Assembly: GCF_044357945.1 (NCBI RefSeq)
Contig: NZ_CP076563.1
Coordinates: 1,815,220-1,879,219, forward strand
DNA: 64,000 bases
Reading direction: 5' to 3'
Source of the DNA: QAND01 sp003150225
GTDB lineage: Bacteria; Bacillota; Clostridia; Christensenellales; QAND01
The translations under genes and the position numbers were made by a program. The notes under the pieces were generated by a model. The model ran no database searches and was not told the origin of the DNA. It was given only the letters and a program-made list of their open reading frames with translations. This document shows positions 23,365 through 31,614 of this stretch, in pieces (the first letter of the stretch is position 1; each line of letters starts with the position of its first letter).

Positions 23365-24113
23365 TCCACAATTTCTGAAGGAGCCTGGCCACAGACGGGG
23401 CAGTGGGGATCCCGCTTTACCTCGATCTGCGTGCTGGTAAGCCCCGCGAATTGGAAAAACGTTAGCTTTCCTACGGGGACGGACTGTCCCAAGAGCATGC
23501 GAATCCCAACGATGGCCTCCATGGCGCCCACCGCTCCAGCAGTGCCGCCCAGAACCGGGATGGGATCGGATGCTCTTTTTGTTTTCTCGGGGTAGACGCA
23601 GCGATAGCAGGGGCTTTTCCCTGGGAGAATGGGAAGGATGTAGCCCTCCAGTCCCCGGACGCCCCCCTCCACCAATGGAATGCCCAGGCGTACGGCCCAG
23701 CGGTTGATGAGATAGCGGGTGTCGTCGTTGTCCACGCAGTCCACAATAAGGTCATAGCCTGTCAGGATTTCCTGGGCGTTGTTTTCATCCAGGTAGACCT
23801 GCATGGGATGAAAGCGGATGGAAGCGTCCAGCTTTTGCAGCTTTTCCACCGCGGATTCCACTTTGGGGCGCTGGAGATCCGCCTCCGTATGGAGAATCTG
23901 CCGGTTTAGGTTGGATAAGGAGACCACATCGGTGTCCACAATGCCGATTTCACCCACGCCGGCCACCGTCAGGTAATAGAGGGCAGGAGAGCCCAAGCCG
24001 CCGGACCCTACCACCAGTACCTTGGCGTTTTTCAGGATTTCCTGGCCTTCCTCTCCAATGCCCGGCATGACGATCTGCCGCATAAACCGTTCCCGTTCCT
24101 GTTCCGTCAACAT
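23361..24113 (-). CDS. ThiF/MoeB/HesA-family adenylyltransferase (E1-like)
   Basis: A 250-aa enzyme that would adenylate the C-terminus of a ubiquitin-like sulfur carrier. The ATP site VVGSGGLGSPALYYLTVAGV is at residues about 34-53, NLNRQILH and VDCVDN follow, and SPCYRCVYP plus HCPVCG near the end give two Cys pairs for zinc and nearby candidate thiol Cys. ThiF, MoeB and HesA cannot be separated by eye. No thiS, moaD, thiG or moaE gene is near, so its carrier protein is unknown. ATG 24113 follows ggaggggattg-type bases. It converges on the Spo0A-box gene and overlaps its end. Confidence 0.85.
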   Translation of the reverse strand: MLTEQERERFMRQIVMPGIGEEGQEILKNAKVLVVGSGGLGSPALYYLTVAGVGEIGIVDTDVVSLSNLNRQILHTEADLQRPKVESAVEKLQKLDASIRFHPMQVYLDENNAQEILTGYDLIVDCVDNDDTRYLINRWAVRLGIPLVEGGVRGLEGYILPILPGKSPCYRCVYPEKTKRASDPIPVLGGTAGAVGAMEAIVGIRMLLGQSVPVGKLTFFQFAGLTSTQIEVKRDPHCPVCGQAPSEIVD

Positions 24114-24189
24114 ATCAATCCCCTCCGGCCATTATTTTAATCGCATTTTTTCCGTTGTGCAATTATTGCCTAAGCCTTCTTCCATGGCG

Positions 24190-24756
24190 TTAGGAATCGG
24201 AATCGCCGAGCGCCGCTGTTTCATGGGATAATGCACATTCCAGTTGGCGGTCAAAGGGTTCCGCTTCAACGTGCTGCGGATGAAGGAACTGGGCGTCCAC
24301 ACACCCCATTTTTTGATAAAACCGCTGGCTTTCTACGGCTGAATGAGCGGAGATATACAGCTTTTTTGCGCCTTTGTTCCTAGCCCATTCCTTGGCGGCG
24401 CTGAAGAGGGCGGTTCCGATTCCCGTACCCCGCATGTCTTGGGACACATGGATGCTGGAAAGATCCAGATAGCGGTGTTCGCCTCCGAATAAGTGAGGCT
24501 CTACCGAGACAAAGCCCTTTAAAACGCCACGAGCAAAGGCGGCGTAGACCAGGCCGCCCGTATCCGCCGTGTTTTTTAGGCAGGAGACCAGAAAGTTAAA
24601 ATCGGCTTCGCTCCAATCGTCAAGAAACGGAGCCTCCTCGATGACCCATTTGTCCTTTCTTCTACGCCAGCATTTGGTTACCACCTGGCGGCGAATGAAG
24701 CCTTGGAACAGCTCTGGGCGGATCTCCGCGGCCGTTAGCGTTCGATATTGCACCAT
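24190..24756 (-). CDS. GNAT family N-acetyltransferase
   Basis: A 188-aa protein. LSSIHVSQDMRGTGIGTALF is the acetyl-CoA-binding motif (R-G-x-G-x-G/A), and AKKLYISAHSAVESQRFYQKMGC is the last conserved block with an aromatic-Tyr pattern. The N-terminal part (FIRRQVVTKCWRRR) is basic. ATG 24756 follows gagggcc. It lies upstream of the ThiF-like gene on the same strand with a 76-base gap, so they may be cotranscribed. The substrate cannot be predicted. Confidence 0.85.
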   Translation of the reverse strand: MVQYRTLTAAEIRPELFQGFIRRQVVTKCWRRRKDKWVIEEAPFLDDWSEADFNFLVSCLKNTADTGGLVYAAFARGVLKGFVSVEPHLFGGEHRYLDLSSIHVSQDMRGTGIGTALFSAAKEWARNKGAKKLYISAHSAVESQRFYQKMGCVDAQFLHPQHVEAEPFDRQLECALSHETAALGDSDS

Positions 24757-24881
24757 GTGAGGCCCTCCCCATTCTCCTGTATTTGCCTATAACGCTCATA
24801 TTTTACGCCAGGAGAGAAGGGAAGTCTATGGCTGTGGACAAAATGAGCTCTTGGGGTTGGAAAGCCTGAAAAAAGAATCCG

Positions 24882-24910
24882 TTACTTTCTATATAGGAAG
24901 GCGGTATAAT
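24882..24910 (+). promoter_or_regulatory. Probable sigma-A promoter TTACTT-17-TATAAT for hflX
   Basis: TTACTT 24882-24887 and TATAAT 24905-24910 are separated by 17 bases and lie about 95 bases before the hflX start. Confidence 0.6.
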
Positions 24911-25005
24911 ATAAAAAGGACAACCCATCGATCCTTTTTCCTGATAGGGAGAAAGGGGATGGGAACGCAAATACGGGGGAGAAGCCCCAAACTGGAGGAA
25001 CCGGA

Positions 25006-26739
25006 TTGCCAAGAATCAATGGAAACACCCGCGGGATTTCCAATATCCTGCTAGGGGAAATCGACGCGTTGAACGGCTACCGTATGGGGAAGGATCAGTT
25101 TTTCAGCCGCGAGATGGCGGAGGAGATGGCCCGGCTGACCGCCGCAACTGGGCGGGAGATCAGCGTTTTGATCGAGCGCAACGGCAGCGTCTGCGATGTA
25201 AGCGTGGGACACTTCAACCGGGTCAGCATGCCGGAGCTGACCACCCGGCGCAACACCGATCGGCTGTGCGGGATCCGGTGCATCCACAGCCACCCCAATG
25301 GAAACGGCATGTTGTCCAATGTGGACATCGGCACCCTCATCCAGGCCAAGTTTGACGCCATGGCCGCCATCGGTGTGGTGAATGGCAGGGCGGAGCATCT
25401 CTTTGCGGCCTATTTGACGTCTGAAGACACGGCCAAGGTGATTGGGCCGGTGCCGCCCGCTCTGTTTGGACACAAGAGCCTGATGGACGAGATTGCTGTG
25501 GCCGACCGGATCATCGGCCGGTTTGAGGCCTATGTGGCCAAGGAAAAGAACGAGAATGCGGTGCTGGTGGGGATCGATCAGCGGGGCATGGAGGAGCTGG
25601 CGGAGCTGACCCGGACGGCGGGGGGTGTGCCCGTTCATGCTACGGTGCAGTCCCGGCCCAGCCCAGATAACGCCTATTACGTTGGCCGGGGCAAGGCAGA
25701 GGAATTGGCGCTTTTGCGGGGGGAGACCAACGCGGACCTGTATATCTTCAACGATGAATTGAGTCCCATCCAGGCCCGGAATCTGGAGGCGCTCATCGGC
25801 GCCAAAGTGATCGACAGGACGGGACTGATCCTGGACATCTTTGCCCAGCGGGCCAAATCCCGCGAGGGGAAGCTTCAGGTGGAGCTGGCTCAGTTAAAGT
25901 ATCTGTTGCCCCGACTTTCAGGGACGGGAGCCAGCATGAGCCGTTTGGGCGGCGGCATTGGCACCCGCGGTCCCGGCGAGACCAAGCTGGAGGTGGATCG
26001 CCGCCGCATCCGCCGCCGCATCTATGAGCTGGAGCAGGAGATTCAGACCTTGGACCGGCAGCGGTCGGTACAGAAGGGACGCCGGGAACGGAGCGGGATT
26101 CCCACCCTGGCCCTAGTGGGCTATACCAACGCCGGCAAAAGCACCCTGTTAAACGCCCTTTGTGAGGAGGATACCTTGGCGGAGGATAAGCTGTTTGCCA
26201 CCTTGGATCCCTTGACCCGGCGCACCCGCCTGCTGGATACCGAGTGCCTTATCACCGATACCGTGGGTTTTGTCCAAAAGTTGCCCCATGAGCTGGTGGA
26301 CGCCTTCCGCTCCACCTTAGAGGAGGCGGTAGGGGCGGATCTGATCGTCCATGTGGTGGATGCCTCCAGCCCGGACTGGCGGAACCAGATGCAGGTGGTG
26401 GACGGGGTGCTGCATGAGCTGGGAGCTGGAACGCTGCCGCGGATTATCGCGTTGAACAAGGCCGATCTGCCCATGGCTGACGGCATTGGCGGAGGAATCC
26501 GCATCAGCGCCAAGACCGGCTGGGGCTTGGATCGGCTGAAAGAGGCCATCATAGGGGAGATCCACCGGCAGCGGGTGAGGGTTACCCTTACCATCCCCTA
26601 TCAAAAGGGCGGGCTGCTGAGCCGTATCCGGGCAAACGGTACGGTGCTGTCCGAAGAGTATGCTGAAGCAGGCACGGTGGTGACGGCCATCCTGTCCCAG
26701 GAATATGCCAGCCGCGTCCAGGCGGAGCTGGACGGGTAG
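25006..26739 (+). CDS. hflX: GTPase HflX with an N-terminal JAMM-motif domain
   Basis: HflX is a ribosome-binding GTPase that rescues or splits stalled 70S ribosomes. This 577-aa version is about 150 residues longer than the usual form. The canonical part from about residue 185 contains VGIDQRGMEELAELTRTAGG, YYVGRGKAEEL, RLGGGIGTRGPGETKLEVDR and the GTPase motifs GYTNAGKST (about 371-379), DTVGFVQKLPHELVDAF and NKAD. The N-terminal extension holds Glu57 and then His94-Ser-His96-Pro with Ser104 and Asp107, the exact JAMM/MPN+ metalloprotease spacing (HSHP, six residues, S, two residues, D). TTG 25006 follows ggagga by 7 bases. Such long HflX proteins may be known in Clostridia; I infer a metal-binding N-domain. 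Confidence 0.93.
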   Translation: MPRINGNTRGISNILLGEIDALNGYRMGKDQFFSREMAEEMARLTAATGREISVLIERNGSVCDVSVGHFNRVSMPELTTRRNTDRLCGIRCIHSHPNGNGMLSNVDIGTLIQAKFDAMAAIGVVNGRAEHLFAAYLTSEDTAKVIGPVPPALFGHKSLMDEIAVADRIIGRFEAYVAKEKNENAVLVGIDQRGMEELAELTRTAGGVPVHATVQSRPSPDNAYYVGRGKAEELALLRGETNADLYIFNDELSPIQARNLEALIGAKVIDRTGLILDIFAQRAKSREGKLQVELAQLKYLLPRLSGTGASMSRLGGGIGTRGPGETKLEVDRRRIRRRIYELEQEIQTLDRQRSVQKGRRERSGIPTLALVGYTNAGKSTLLNALCEEDTLAEDKLFATLDPLTRRTRLLDTECLITDTVGFVQKLPHELVDAFRSTLEEAVGADLIVHVVDASSPDWRNQMQVVDGVLHELGAGTLPRIIALNKADLPMADGIGGGIRISAKTGWGLDRLKEAIIGEIHRQRVRVTLTIPYQKGGLLSRIRANGTVLSEEYAEAGTVVTAILSQEYASRVQAELDG

Positions 26740-26764
26740 GCGGGATAGCCTTTGGTTCCAAAGA

Positions 26765-26793
26765 AAAAGAGCCCTTAAGCGGGCTCTTTTTTT
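26765..26793. terminator. Bidirectional terminator between hflX and cytidylate-kinase-like gene
   Basis: AAAAGAGCCC pairs with GGGCTCTTTT over a 6-base loop, with T-runs in both directions; it serves two converging genes. Confidence 0.93.
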
Positions 26794-26799
26794 GTGGCA

Positions 26800-27420
26800 T
26801 CAACCGTGATTCGGATGGTCCTTAGCCTGGACAAAGGCGGCAATGACCTCCACTGCAGGGTCGATTCCAACGGCATCGCTGTTGATACAGAGATGGTAAT
26901 TGGCTGCCTCCCCCCACTTTCGTCCGGAATAGTAGTGGTTATAGGTGCCCCGCCGTTTATCGGCGTTCCGGATGGTGGATTCCGCCTTTTCGGGCGCTAC
27001 CCCATAGTAGGTGATGGCCCGGCGAATTCGATCCCTTAGGTTGGAATAGATGAAAATGTTGGTGACGTTGGGAAAATCCTTAAGCACATAGTCGGCACAG
27101 CGTCCCACGATGACGCACGGCCCCTTTTTTGCTACGTCCAAAATGACGCCGGACTGGATGATAAAAGCCTGTTCATCCAGGGGCAGGCCGCTGTTGCCCT
27201 CCACCGTCCCGTGCAGGTACAGTGAGTACAGAAAGCTGCTGGTGGCCTTCTTTTCTGCGTTTTCAAAAAAGCCCTCGCTGAATCCGCTTTCTTTGGCGGC
27301 TAGGGAGATGAGCTCCTGGTCGTAGAAGGGAATCCCCAGCTTGTTTGCCAGCTTGCGGCCGATGAAACGCCCTCCGCTGCCATATTGGCGGCTGATGGTG
27401 ATGATAGATTTGGTATCCAT
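26800..27420 (-). CDS. Cytidylate kinase-like family protein
   Basis: A 206-aa P-loop kinase. ITISRQYGSGGRFIGRKLA at residues about 6-25 is the ATP-binding loop typical of the cytidylate-kinase-like group, followed by FYDQELISLAAKESG and CVIVGRCADYVL. It lacks the standard CMP-binding pattern of true Cmk and belongs to a group abundant in Firmicutes with no fixed substrate. The start is ATG 27420. A strong promoter (27488-27516) lies upstream and a shared terminator downstream. Confidence 0.88.
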   Translation of the reverse strand: MDTKSIITISRQYGSGGRFIGRKLANKLGIPFYDQELISLAAKESGFSEGFFENAEKKATSSFLYSLYLHGTVEGNSGLPLDEQAFIIQSGVILDVAKKGPCVIVGRCADYVLKDFPNVTNIFIYSNLRDRIRRAITYYGVAPEKAESTIRNADKRRGTYNHYYSGRKWGEAANYHLCINSDAVGIDPAVEVIAAFVQAKDHPNHG

Positions 27421-27487
27421 GCCCTCACCCCTTAGGATAAATTGATCCGCCTAACCGCCTTGGGTTCGACGGTCCTTTCTTGTATAT

Positions 27488-27516
27488 AGTATAGAATGGA
27501 TGCCAAATATTTGCAA
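27488..27516 (-). promoter_or_regulatory. Sigma-A promoter TTGCAA-17-TATACT for the cytidylate-kinase-like gene
   Basis: On the minus strand TTGCAA (27511-27516) and TATACT (27488-27493) are exactly 17 bases apart, about 70 bases before the ATG. Confidence 0.7.
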
Positions 27517-27528
27517 CGCGGCGGAAAC

Positions 27529-28041
27529 TCAAAAGAAGGGATCATAGGTTTGTGTGGGGAAGGCGTCTCGCAGGCCCAGCACCCTGGGCCACTTGCCGGT
27601 TTCCGCTATGATGAAGCCCATGAGCACTCCTAGATGGGTATGCAGGTGCCGGTGCTGGGCCAGGATCAGAAGAAAGCGGGAATCGCCGCTATGGGGAGGA
27701 CAGCAAAGCAGATCCTCCTCCCGAAGGGAAGCCAGATAGCCTCTGATCTTGTTTGCCACGGTTTCAAAATAATCCTCCAGGGTCTGGCGGGAGAGGGGAG
27801 TCGGGGAGGGGGTATCCAGATCGTTGAGGCCGGGAAGATGGAAGGGCGGGTCCGTATATACCTCAGGGTTGATGAACCATTGATCCAGGGAGTGGAGCAT
27901 ATGGTATAGATGCTTCCACAGGGGCATGCCGCAGTAGGGCCGCTCCCAGAGCGTATCCGGAATACAGTCCATGACGTTTTTGACGCTCCATAGGGCGCGT
28001 TCGGTTTGATCCACAAGGGCGGAACGATAGCTGTACACCAC
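27529..28041 (-). CDS. DinB-like four-helix-bundle protein
   Basis: A 170-aa helical protein. KHLYHMLHSLDQWFI in the first half and LILAQHRHLHTHLGVLMGFI in the second supply the spaced histidines that bind a metal in DinB/YfiT-like proteins. Biochemical roles of this family vary (thiol transferases, hydrolases), so the activity is unknown. The start is one of two adjacent GTG codons at 28041, 7 bases after aaaggagg. It is bounded upstream by the glyS-VOC terminator. Confidence 0.75.
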   Translation of the reverse strand: MVYSYRSALVDQTERALWSVKNVMDCIPDTLWERPYCGMPLWKHLYHMLHSLDQWFINPEVYTDPPFHLPGLNDLDTPSPTPLSRQTLEDYFETVANKIRGYLASLREEDLLCCPPHSGDSRFLLILAQHRHLHTHLGVLMGFIIAETGKWPRVLGLRDAFPTQTYDPFF

Positions 28042-28076
28042 TGAAATACCTCCTTTGCATTGTGCTGTAGGAATGG

Positions 28077-28120
28077 AAAAAGCCCGATCCGTCCAGTTGG
28101 GCCGGAGCCGGGCTTTTTTT
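28077..28120 (-). terminator. Terminator after the glyS-VOC operon
   Basis: AAAAAGCCCG pairs with CGGGCTTTTTTT across a partly paired interior; the T-run for the minus-strand operon lies at 28077-28080. Confidence 0.75.
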
Positions 28121-28134
28121 CAAAGAGAGTGATC

Positions 28135-28500
28135 CTATCCCCGGCGGTCCGGGACGATTTCGATCCAGTAGCCGTCCGGATCTTCGATAAAGTAGATTCC
28201 CATGGAGGGGTTTTCATAGCAGATGCAGCCCATCTCCTGGTGCTTCTTATGAAGGGCCTCGTAGTCATCGGTGACAAAGGCCAGATGGTATTCCTTTTCT
28301 CCCAGATTATAGGGCTCGGTCCGGTCCTTTAGATGGGTGAGCTCCAGGGAAAAGCCGGTGACGCCGTCCCCCAGAAACACCAGGGAAAAGGCCTCCTTGT
28401 GGTTTTCCCGAACCACCTTGAGGTCCAGGGCGTCCCGATAAAAGGCCAGGCTTTTATCCAGATCCAGCACGTTGAAATTGAAATGGTTAAAGGTGATCAT
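28135..28500 (-). CDS. VOC-family (glyoxalase-like) protein
   Basis: A 121-aa beta-alpha-beta metalloprotein. The N-terminus FNHFNFNVLDLDKSLAFYRDAL and the C-terminus GIYFIEDPDGYWIEIVPDR carry the His and Glu metal ligands of the vicinal-oxygen-chelate fold, as in lactoylglutathione lyase (GloA). A methylglyoxal-detoxifying role is possible but clostridial thiols differ. It starts 12 bases after glyS and shares its terminator. Confidence 0.85.
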   Translation of the reverse strand: MITFNHFNFNVLDLDKSLAFYRDALDLKVVRENHKEAFSLVFLGDGVTGFSLELTHLKDRTEPYNLGEKEYHLAFVTDDYEALHKKHQEMGCICYENPSMGIYFIEDPDGYWIEIVPDRRG

Positions 28501-28511
28501 AGAGGGCCTCC

Positions 28512-29897
28512 TTAGAAAGCGGTTTTATCCTGGAGCCAGGTGGTAAGCTCGGCCACGGGAACTCGAATCTGCTCCATGGTATCCCGGTCCCGAATGGTGA
28601 CGGTGCCATCCTCTAAGGTGTCGAAATCCACGGTGATGCAGTAGGGAGTGCCGATCTCGTCCTGGCGGCGGTACCGCTTGCCGATGCTGCCGGTGACGTC
28701 GAAATCCACCATCATATCGGCGGAGAGGGCTTCGTAAATCTTCATAGCTTCTTGGGATAGCTTTTTCTGAAGGGGCAGGATGGCCGCTTTATAGGGGGCC
28801 AGCACCGGGGCTAAATGGAGTACCACCCGGCTATCGCCATTGCCTAGATCCTCCTCCTCGTACGCATCGCACAGGACGGCCAGAGTCAGCCGATCCACGC
28901 CCACCGAGGGCTCGATGCAATAGGGGACCACCTTTTGGCCGTTGCTGGAGTCTAGGTACTCCAGCGCCTCGCCGCTTTCCTTGGCATGGGCTTTGAGGTC
29001 GTAATCGGTGCGGTCGGCGATGCCCCATAGCTCCTTGAGGCCGAAGGGGTAGTAGAATTCGATATCGGTGGTAGCGTTGCTGTAATGGGAGAGCTCCTCG
29101 GGGCTATGATCCCGCAGCTGAATGCTCTCCTTCTTGATGCCGATGGAGTGAAGGAAGTTGACGCAGAAGTCCTTCCAGTAGGCAAACCATTCTAGGTCTT
29201 CACCGGGCATGCAGAAGAACTCCAGCTCCATCTGCTCGAACTCCCGGATCCGGAAGATGAAGTTGCCGGGGGTAATCTCGTTGCGGAAGCTTTTGCCGAT
29301 CTGGGCGATGCCGAAGGGCAGCTTTTTCCGGCTGGTCCGCAGCACGTTTTTGAAGTTGACAAAGATACCCTGGGCGGTCTCAGGCCGGAGGTAAACCTCA
29401 CTGGTGCTGTCCTCGGTGACCCCCATATGGGTGCGGAACATCAAATTGAACTTCCGGATGCCGGTAAAGTCGCTCTTGCCGCAGACGGGGCAGGGGACCT
29501 GGTTTTGGGAGATAAACGCTTCCAGCTCCTGGCTGCTCATGCCGTCGGGGCTGATGGAAAGCCCGTGCTCTTTGGCATACTCCTCAGCCAGCTGATCGGC
29601 CCGGAACCGGGAACGACAATTTTTGCAGTCCATGAGGGGATCGGAAAAGCCGCCCACGTGACCGGACGCCACCCACACCTGGGGATTCATCAGAATGGCG
29701 GAATCCAGCCCCACGTTGAAGGGGGACTGGCGGACAAATTTCTTCCACCAGGCCTGCTTGATGTTGTTCTTCAGCTCTACCCCCAGGGGGCCGTAATCCC
29801 AGGCGTTGGCCAGCCCTCCGTAGATCTCAGATCCAGGGTATACGAAGCCCCGGCTTTTGCACAGGGCCACCAGTTTATCCATGGTAAGTTGGGACAT
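28512..29897 (-). CDS. glyS: Glycyl-tRNA synthetase, homodimeric type
   Basis: Charges tRNA-Gly. At 461 aa it is the single-chain alpha2 class II enzyme (GlyQS), not the two-subunit bacterial form. The N-terminus GFVYPGSEIYGGLANAWDYG in pieces, NLMFRTHMG, RPETAQGIFVNFKN (motif 2 region), FEQMELEFF and IEPSVGVDRL (motif 3) are diagnostic. A zinc site is likely in CKNC with CPVCGK. ATG 29897 follows ggaggt. A VOC-family gene follows in the same operon. Confidence 0.97.
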   Translation of the reverse strand: MSQLTMDKLVALCKSRGFVYPGSEIYGGLANAWDYGPLGVELKNNIKQAWWKKFVRQSPFNVGLDSAILMNPQVWVASGHVGGFSDPLMDCKNCRSRFRADQLAEEYAKEHGLSISPDGMSSQELEAFISQNQVPCPVCGKSDFTGIRKFNLMFRTHMGVTEDSTSEVYLRPETAQGIFVNFKNVLRTSRKKLPFGIAQIGKSFRNEITPGNFIFRIREFEQMELEFFCMPGEDLEWFAYWKDFCVNFLHSIGIKKESIQLRDHSPEELSHYSNATTDIEFYYPFGLKELWGIADRTDYDLKAHAKESGEALEYLDSSNGQKVVPYCIEPSVGVDRLTLAVLCDAYEEEDLGNGDSRVVLHLAPVLAPYKAAILPLQKKLSQEAMKIYEALSADMMVDFDVTGSIGKRYRRQDEIGTPYCITVDFDTLEDGTVTIRDRDTMEQIRVPVAELTTWLQDKTAF

Positions 29898-30062
29898 CTT
29901 TTACCTCCAATTATAAAACGCAGTTTCTACTATATTAGCAAATCCAGGGGGGATGTCAAACGCAATTTTTTGTTGGGAGAAATCATCACCAAAAAATTGG
30001 CTATGGCGTAGTATAGATTGAGCTTGCAAGTGGCTCATAACTACCTTTTAGGAGGCAAAATC

Positions 30063-30335
30063 ATGAACTGCAATCCCCTCTGTTTGATTCTTCTGCTCAG
30101 CGTCTTCTGCGGTGGCTGCGGCTGCGGCGGATATGCTGCGAACAACGATTGCGGCTGCGGCGGGTACGCTGCTGCCAACGATTGCGGCTGCGGCTGCAAC
30201 AACGGCGGCTTCTTTGGCGGCTTCGGCGGCGGCAATAGCTGCAGCATTCTGATCTGGATCCTGCTGTTGTCCTGCATCTGCGGCGGCAGCTTCTTTGGCG
30301 GGTATGATCGCGGCGGCTGCGGCTGTGGCTGCTAA
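30063..30335 (+). CDS. Gly/Cys-rich hydrophobic small protein
   Basis: A 90-aa protein. It opens with a hydrophobic segment (MNCNPLCLILLLSVF), then alternating CGCGG blocks with repeated GGYAANNDCGCGG / GGYAAANDCGCGC units, a second hydrophobic segment (SCSILIWILLLSCIC) and a CGCGC end. It contains about 20 Cys. The organisation is like clostridial proteins loosely annotated as high-cysteine chorion-like and like small glycine-rich spore proteins. ATG 30063 follows a perfect taggaggc. It is monocistronic and closed by a terminator. A role in the spore coat or in a cross-linked envelope layer is inference only. Confidence 0.65.
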   Translation: MNCNPLCLILLLSVFCGGCGCGGYAANNDCGCGGYAAANDCGCGCNNGGFFGGFGGGNSCSILIWILLLSCICGGSFFGGYDRGGCGCGC

Positions 30336-30374
30336 ATCGTAAAAGGGAGGAATCCATCCTCCCCCGTCCATAGT

Positions 30375-30405
30375 AAAAGAAGGGCCAAACGGCCCTTCTT
30401 TTTTT
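30375..30405. terminator. Bidirectional terminator between Gly/Cys-rich gene and glycerate kinase
   Basis: AAAGAAGGGCC pairs with GGCCCTTCTTT across AAAC, with T-runs on both strands, serving converging genes. Confidence 0.93.
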
Positions 30406-30412
30406 GTGGAAA

Positions 30413-31549
30413 TCAGGTTTTTTTGAACCCCAGGGACATGACCCGACAGAGGTTTTCCGCACCGTCCCGGATCAGCTCATAGGGATGGGCCATGGCATAG
30501 GCGGCTTCCATGGGCCGGTTGAGGATGCTGAACGCGCCCAGAATGCCACGATGATACAGGGGCTTATAGCCTGAGAGCAGGCTGCCGCACAAGCAGAGGG
30601 CGGGCTTATGGAGCTCCTTGGCCAGGGCTCCCATGGCATCCGGCACCTTGCCAAAGAGGGTGGAAGCATCGGTGGCTCCTTCCCCGGTGAGAACCCAGTC
30701 GCAGGCGGCCATTCGTTCCCGCAGTCCAGCGGCCTCGATGACCAGGCGAGTGCCTGGAACCAGATCAGCCCCCAGGCCGTATAAGGCGCCGCCGACGCCT
30801 CCAGCTGCACCGGAGCCCGGCGTGGATTGTGTATCCCGTCCCGTGGCCTGGGAGAGAAGAACGCCGAACCGGGCAAGGCCCTGATCCAATTCCGCCACCA
30901 TCTGAGAGTCCGCACCCTTTTGGGGGCCAAAGACAGCGGAGGCTCCATCGGGGCCGCACAGGGGATTGGTGACATCGCAGGCTACTTGGATGGAGATCCC
31001 TGATAGATCCGGAAGGCCGGATAGGTCCACACGCCGGACTTGCAGCATTTCCGCCCCGGTGCAGCTGGTAAGGGGCCTACCGGCGCCGTCGTAAAAACGG
31101 GCGCCTAGGGCGGACAAAAGCCCCATACCGCCGTCGTTGGTGGCGCTGCCTCCGATGCCGATGATTACGGAGCGGCACCCGTATTCCATGGCCTGGACCA
31201 TGAGCTGTCCGGTTCCGTAGGAGGAGGTGTATAGGGGGTTTCGCGCTTCCTCCGGCACCATGGCAAGGCCACTGGCTGCCGCCATCTCCAGAACGACGGA
31301 ACCGCCGGGCAGCAAACCCAGAAAGGACTCCACCTCCCGGCCCAAGGGATCCAACACCGGGACCGTTTGCTTTTTGCCGCCCATGGCGGCTAAAAAGGCA
31401 TCTACCGTGCCATCCCCGCCATCGGCCATGGGAGCGGCATCCACTTGGTAACGGGGATCGGCGTCCCGTATGCCGTCGGACATGGCCCGCGCCACCAGAT
31501 GGGCGGGCAGAGAGCCCTTGAATTTATCGGGACACACCAGGATGCGCAT
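30413..31549 (-). CDS. glxK: Glycerate kinase
   Basis: Phosphorylates D-glycerate, usually to 2-phosphoglycerate, feeding glycolysis. It has 378 aa. MRILVCPDKFKGSLPA is the N-terminal signature; PMADGGDGT, GIGGSATNDGGMG and LTGEGATDASTLFGK are the conserved nucleotide and substrate blocks of the GarK/GlxK family. ATG 31549 is chosen because taggagga precedes it; the longer frame upstream lacks such a site. It is alone on this strand and ends in a shared terminator. Confidence 0.95.
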   Translation of the reverse strand: MRILVCPDKFKGSLPAHLVARAMSDGIRDADPRYQVDAAPMADGGDGTVDAFLAAMGGKKQTVPVLDPLGREVESFLGLLPGGSVVLEMAAASGLAMVPEEARNPLYTSSYGTGQLMVQAMEYGCRSVIIGIGGSATNDGGMGLLSALGARFYDGAGRPLTSCTGAEMLQVRRVDLSGLPDLSGISIQVACDVTNPLCGPDGASAVFGPQKGADSQMVAELDQGLARFGVLLSQATGRDTQSTPGSGAAGGVGGALYGLGADLVPGTRLVIEAAGLRERMAACDWVLTGEGATDASTLFGKVPDAMGALAKELHKPALCLCGSLLSGYKPLYHRGILGAFSILNRPMEAAYAMAHPYELIRDGAENLCRVMSLGFKKT

Positions 31550-31614
31550 GAGGATTCCTCCTATAAATAAAGTGGGCAAACACCGCATAGGTATAGGCTA
31601 TGAGGTGATATGCT

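Noticed and set aside
30048..30371. 107-codon minus-strand frame over the Gly/Cys-rich gene
   Set aside because: Ala-rich shadow produced by the GC-biased repeats on the other strand; no start signal.
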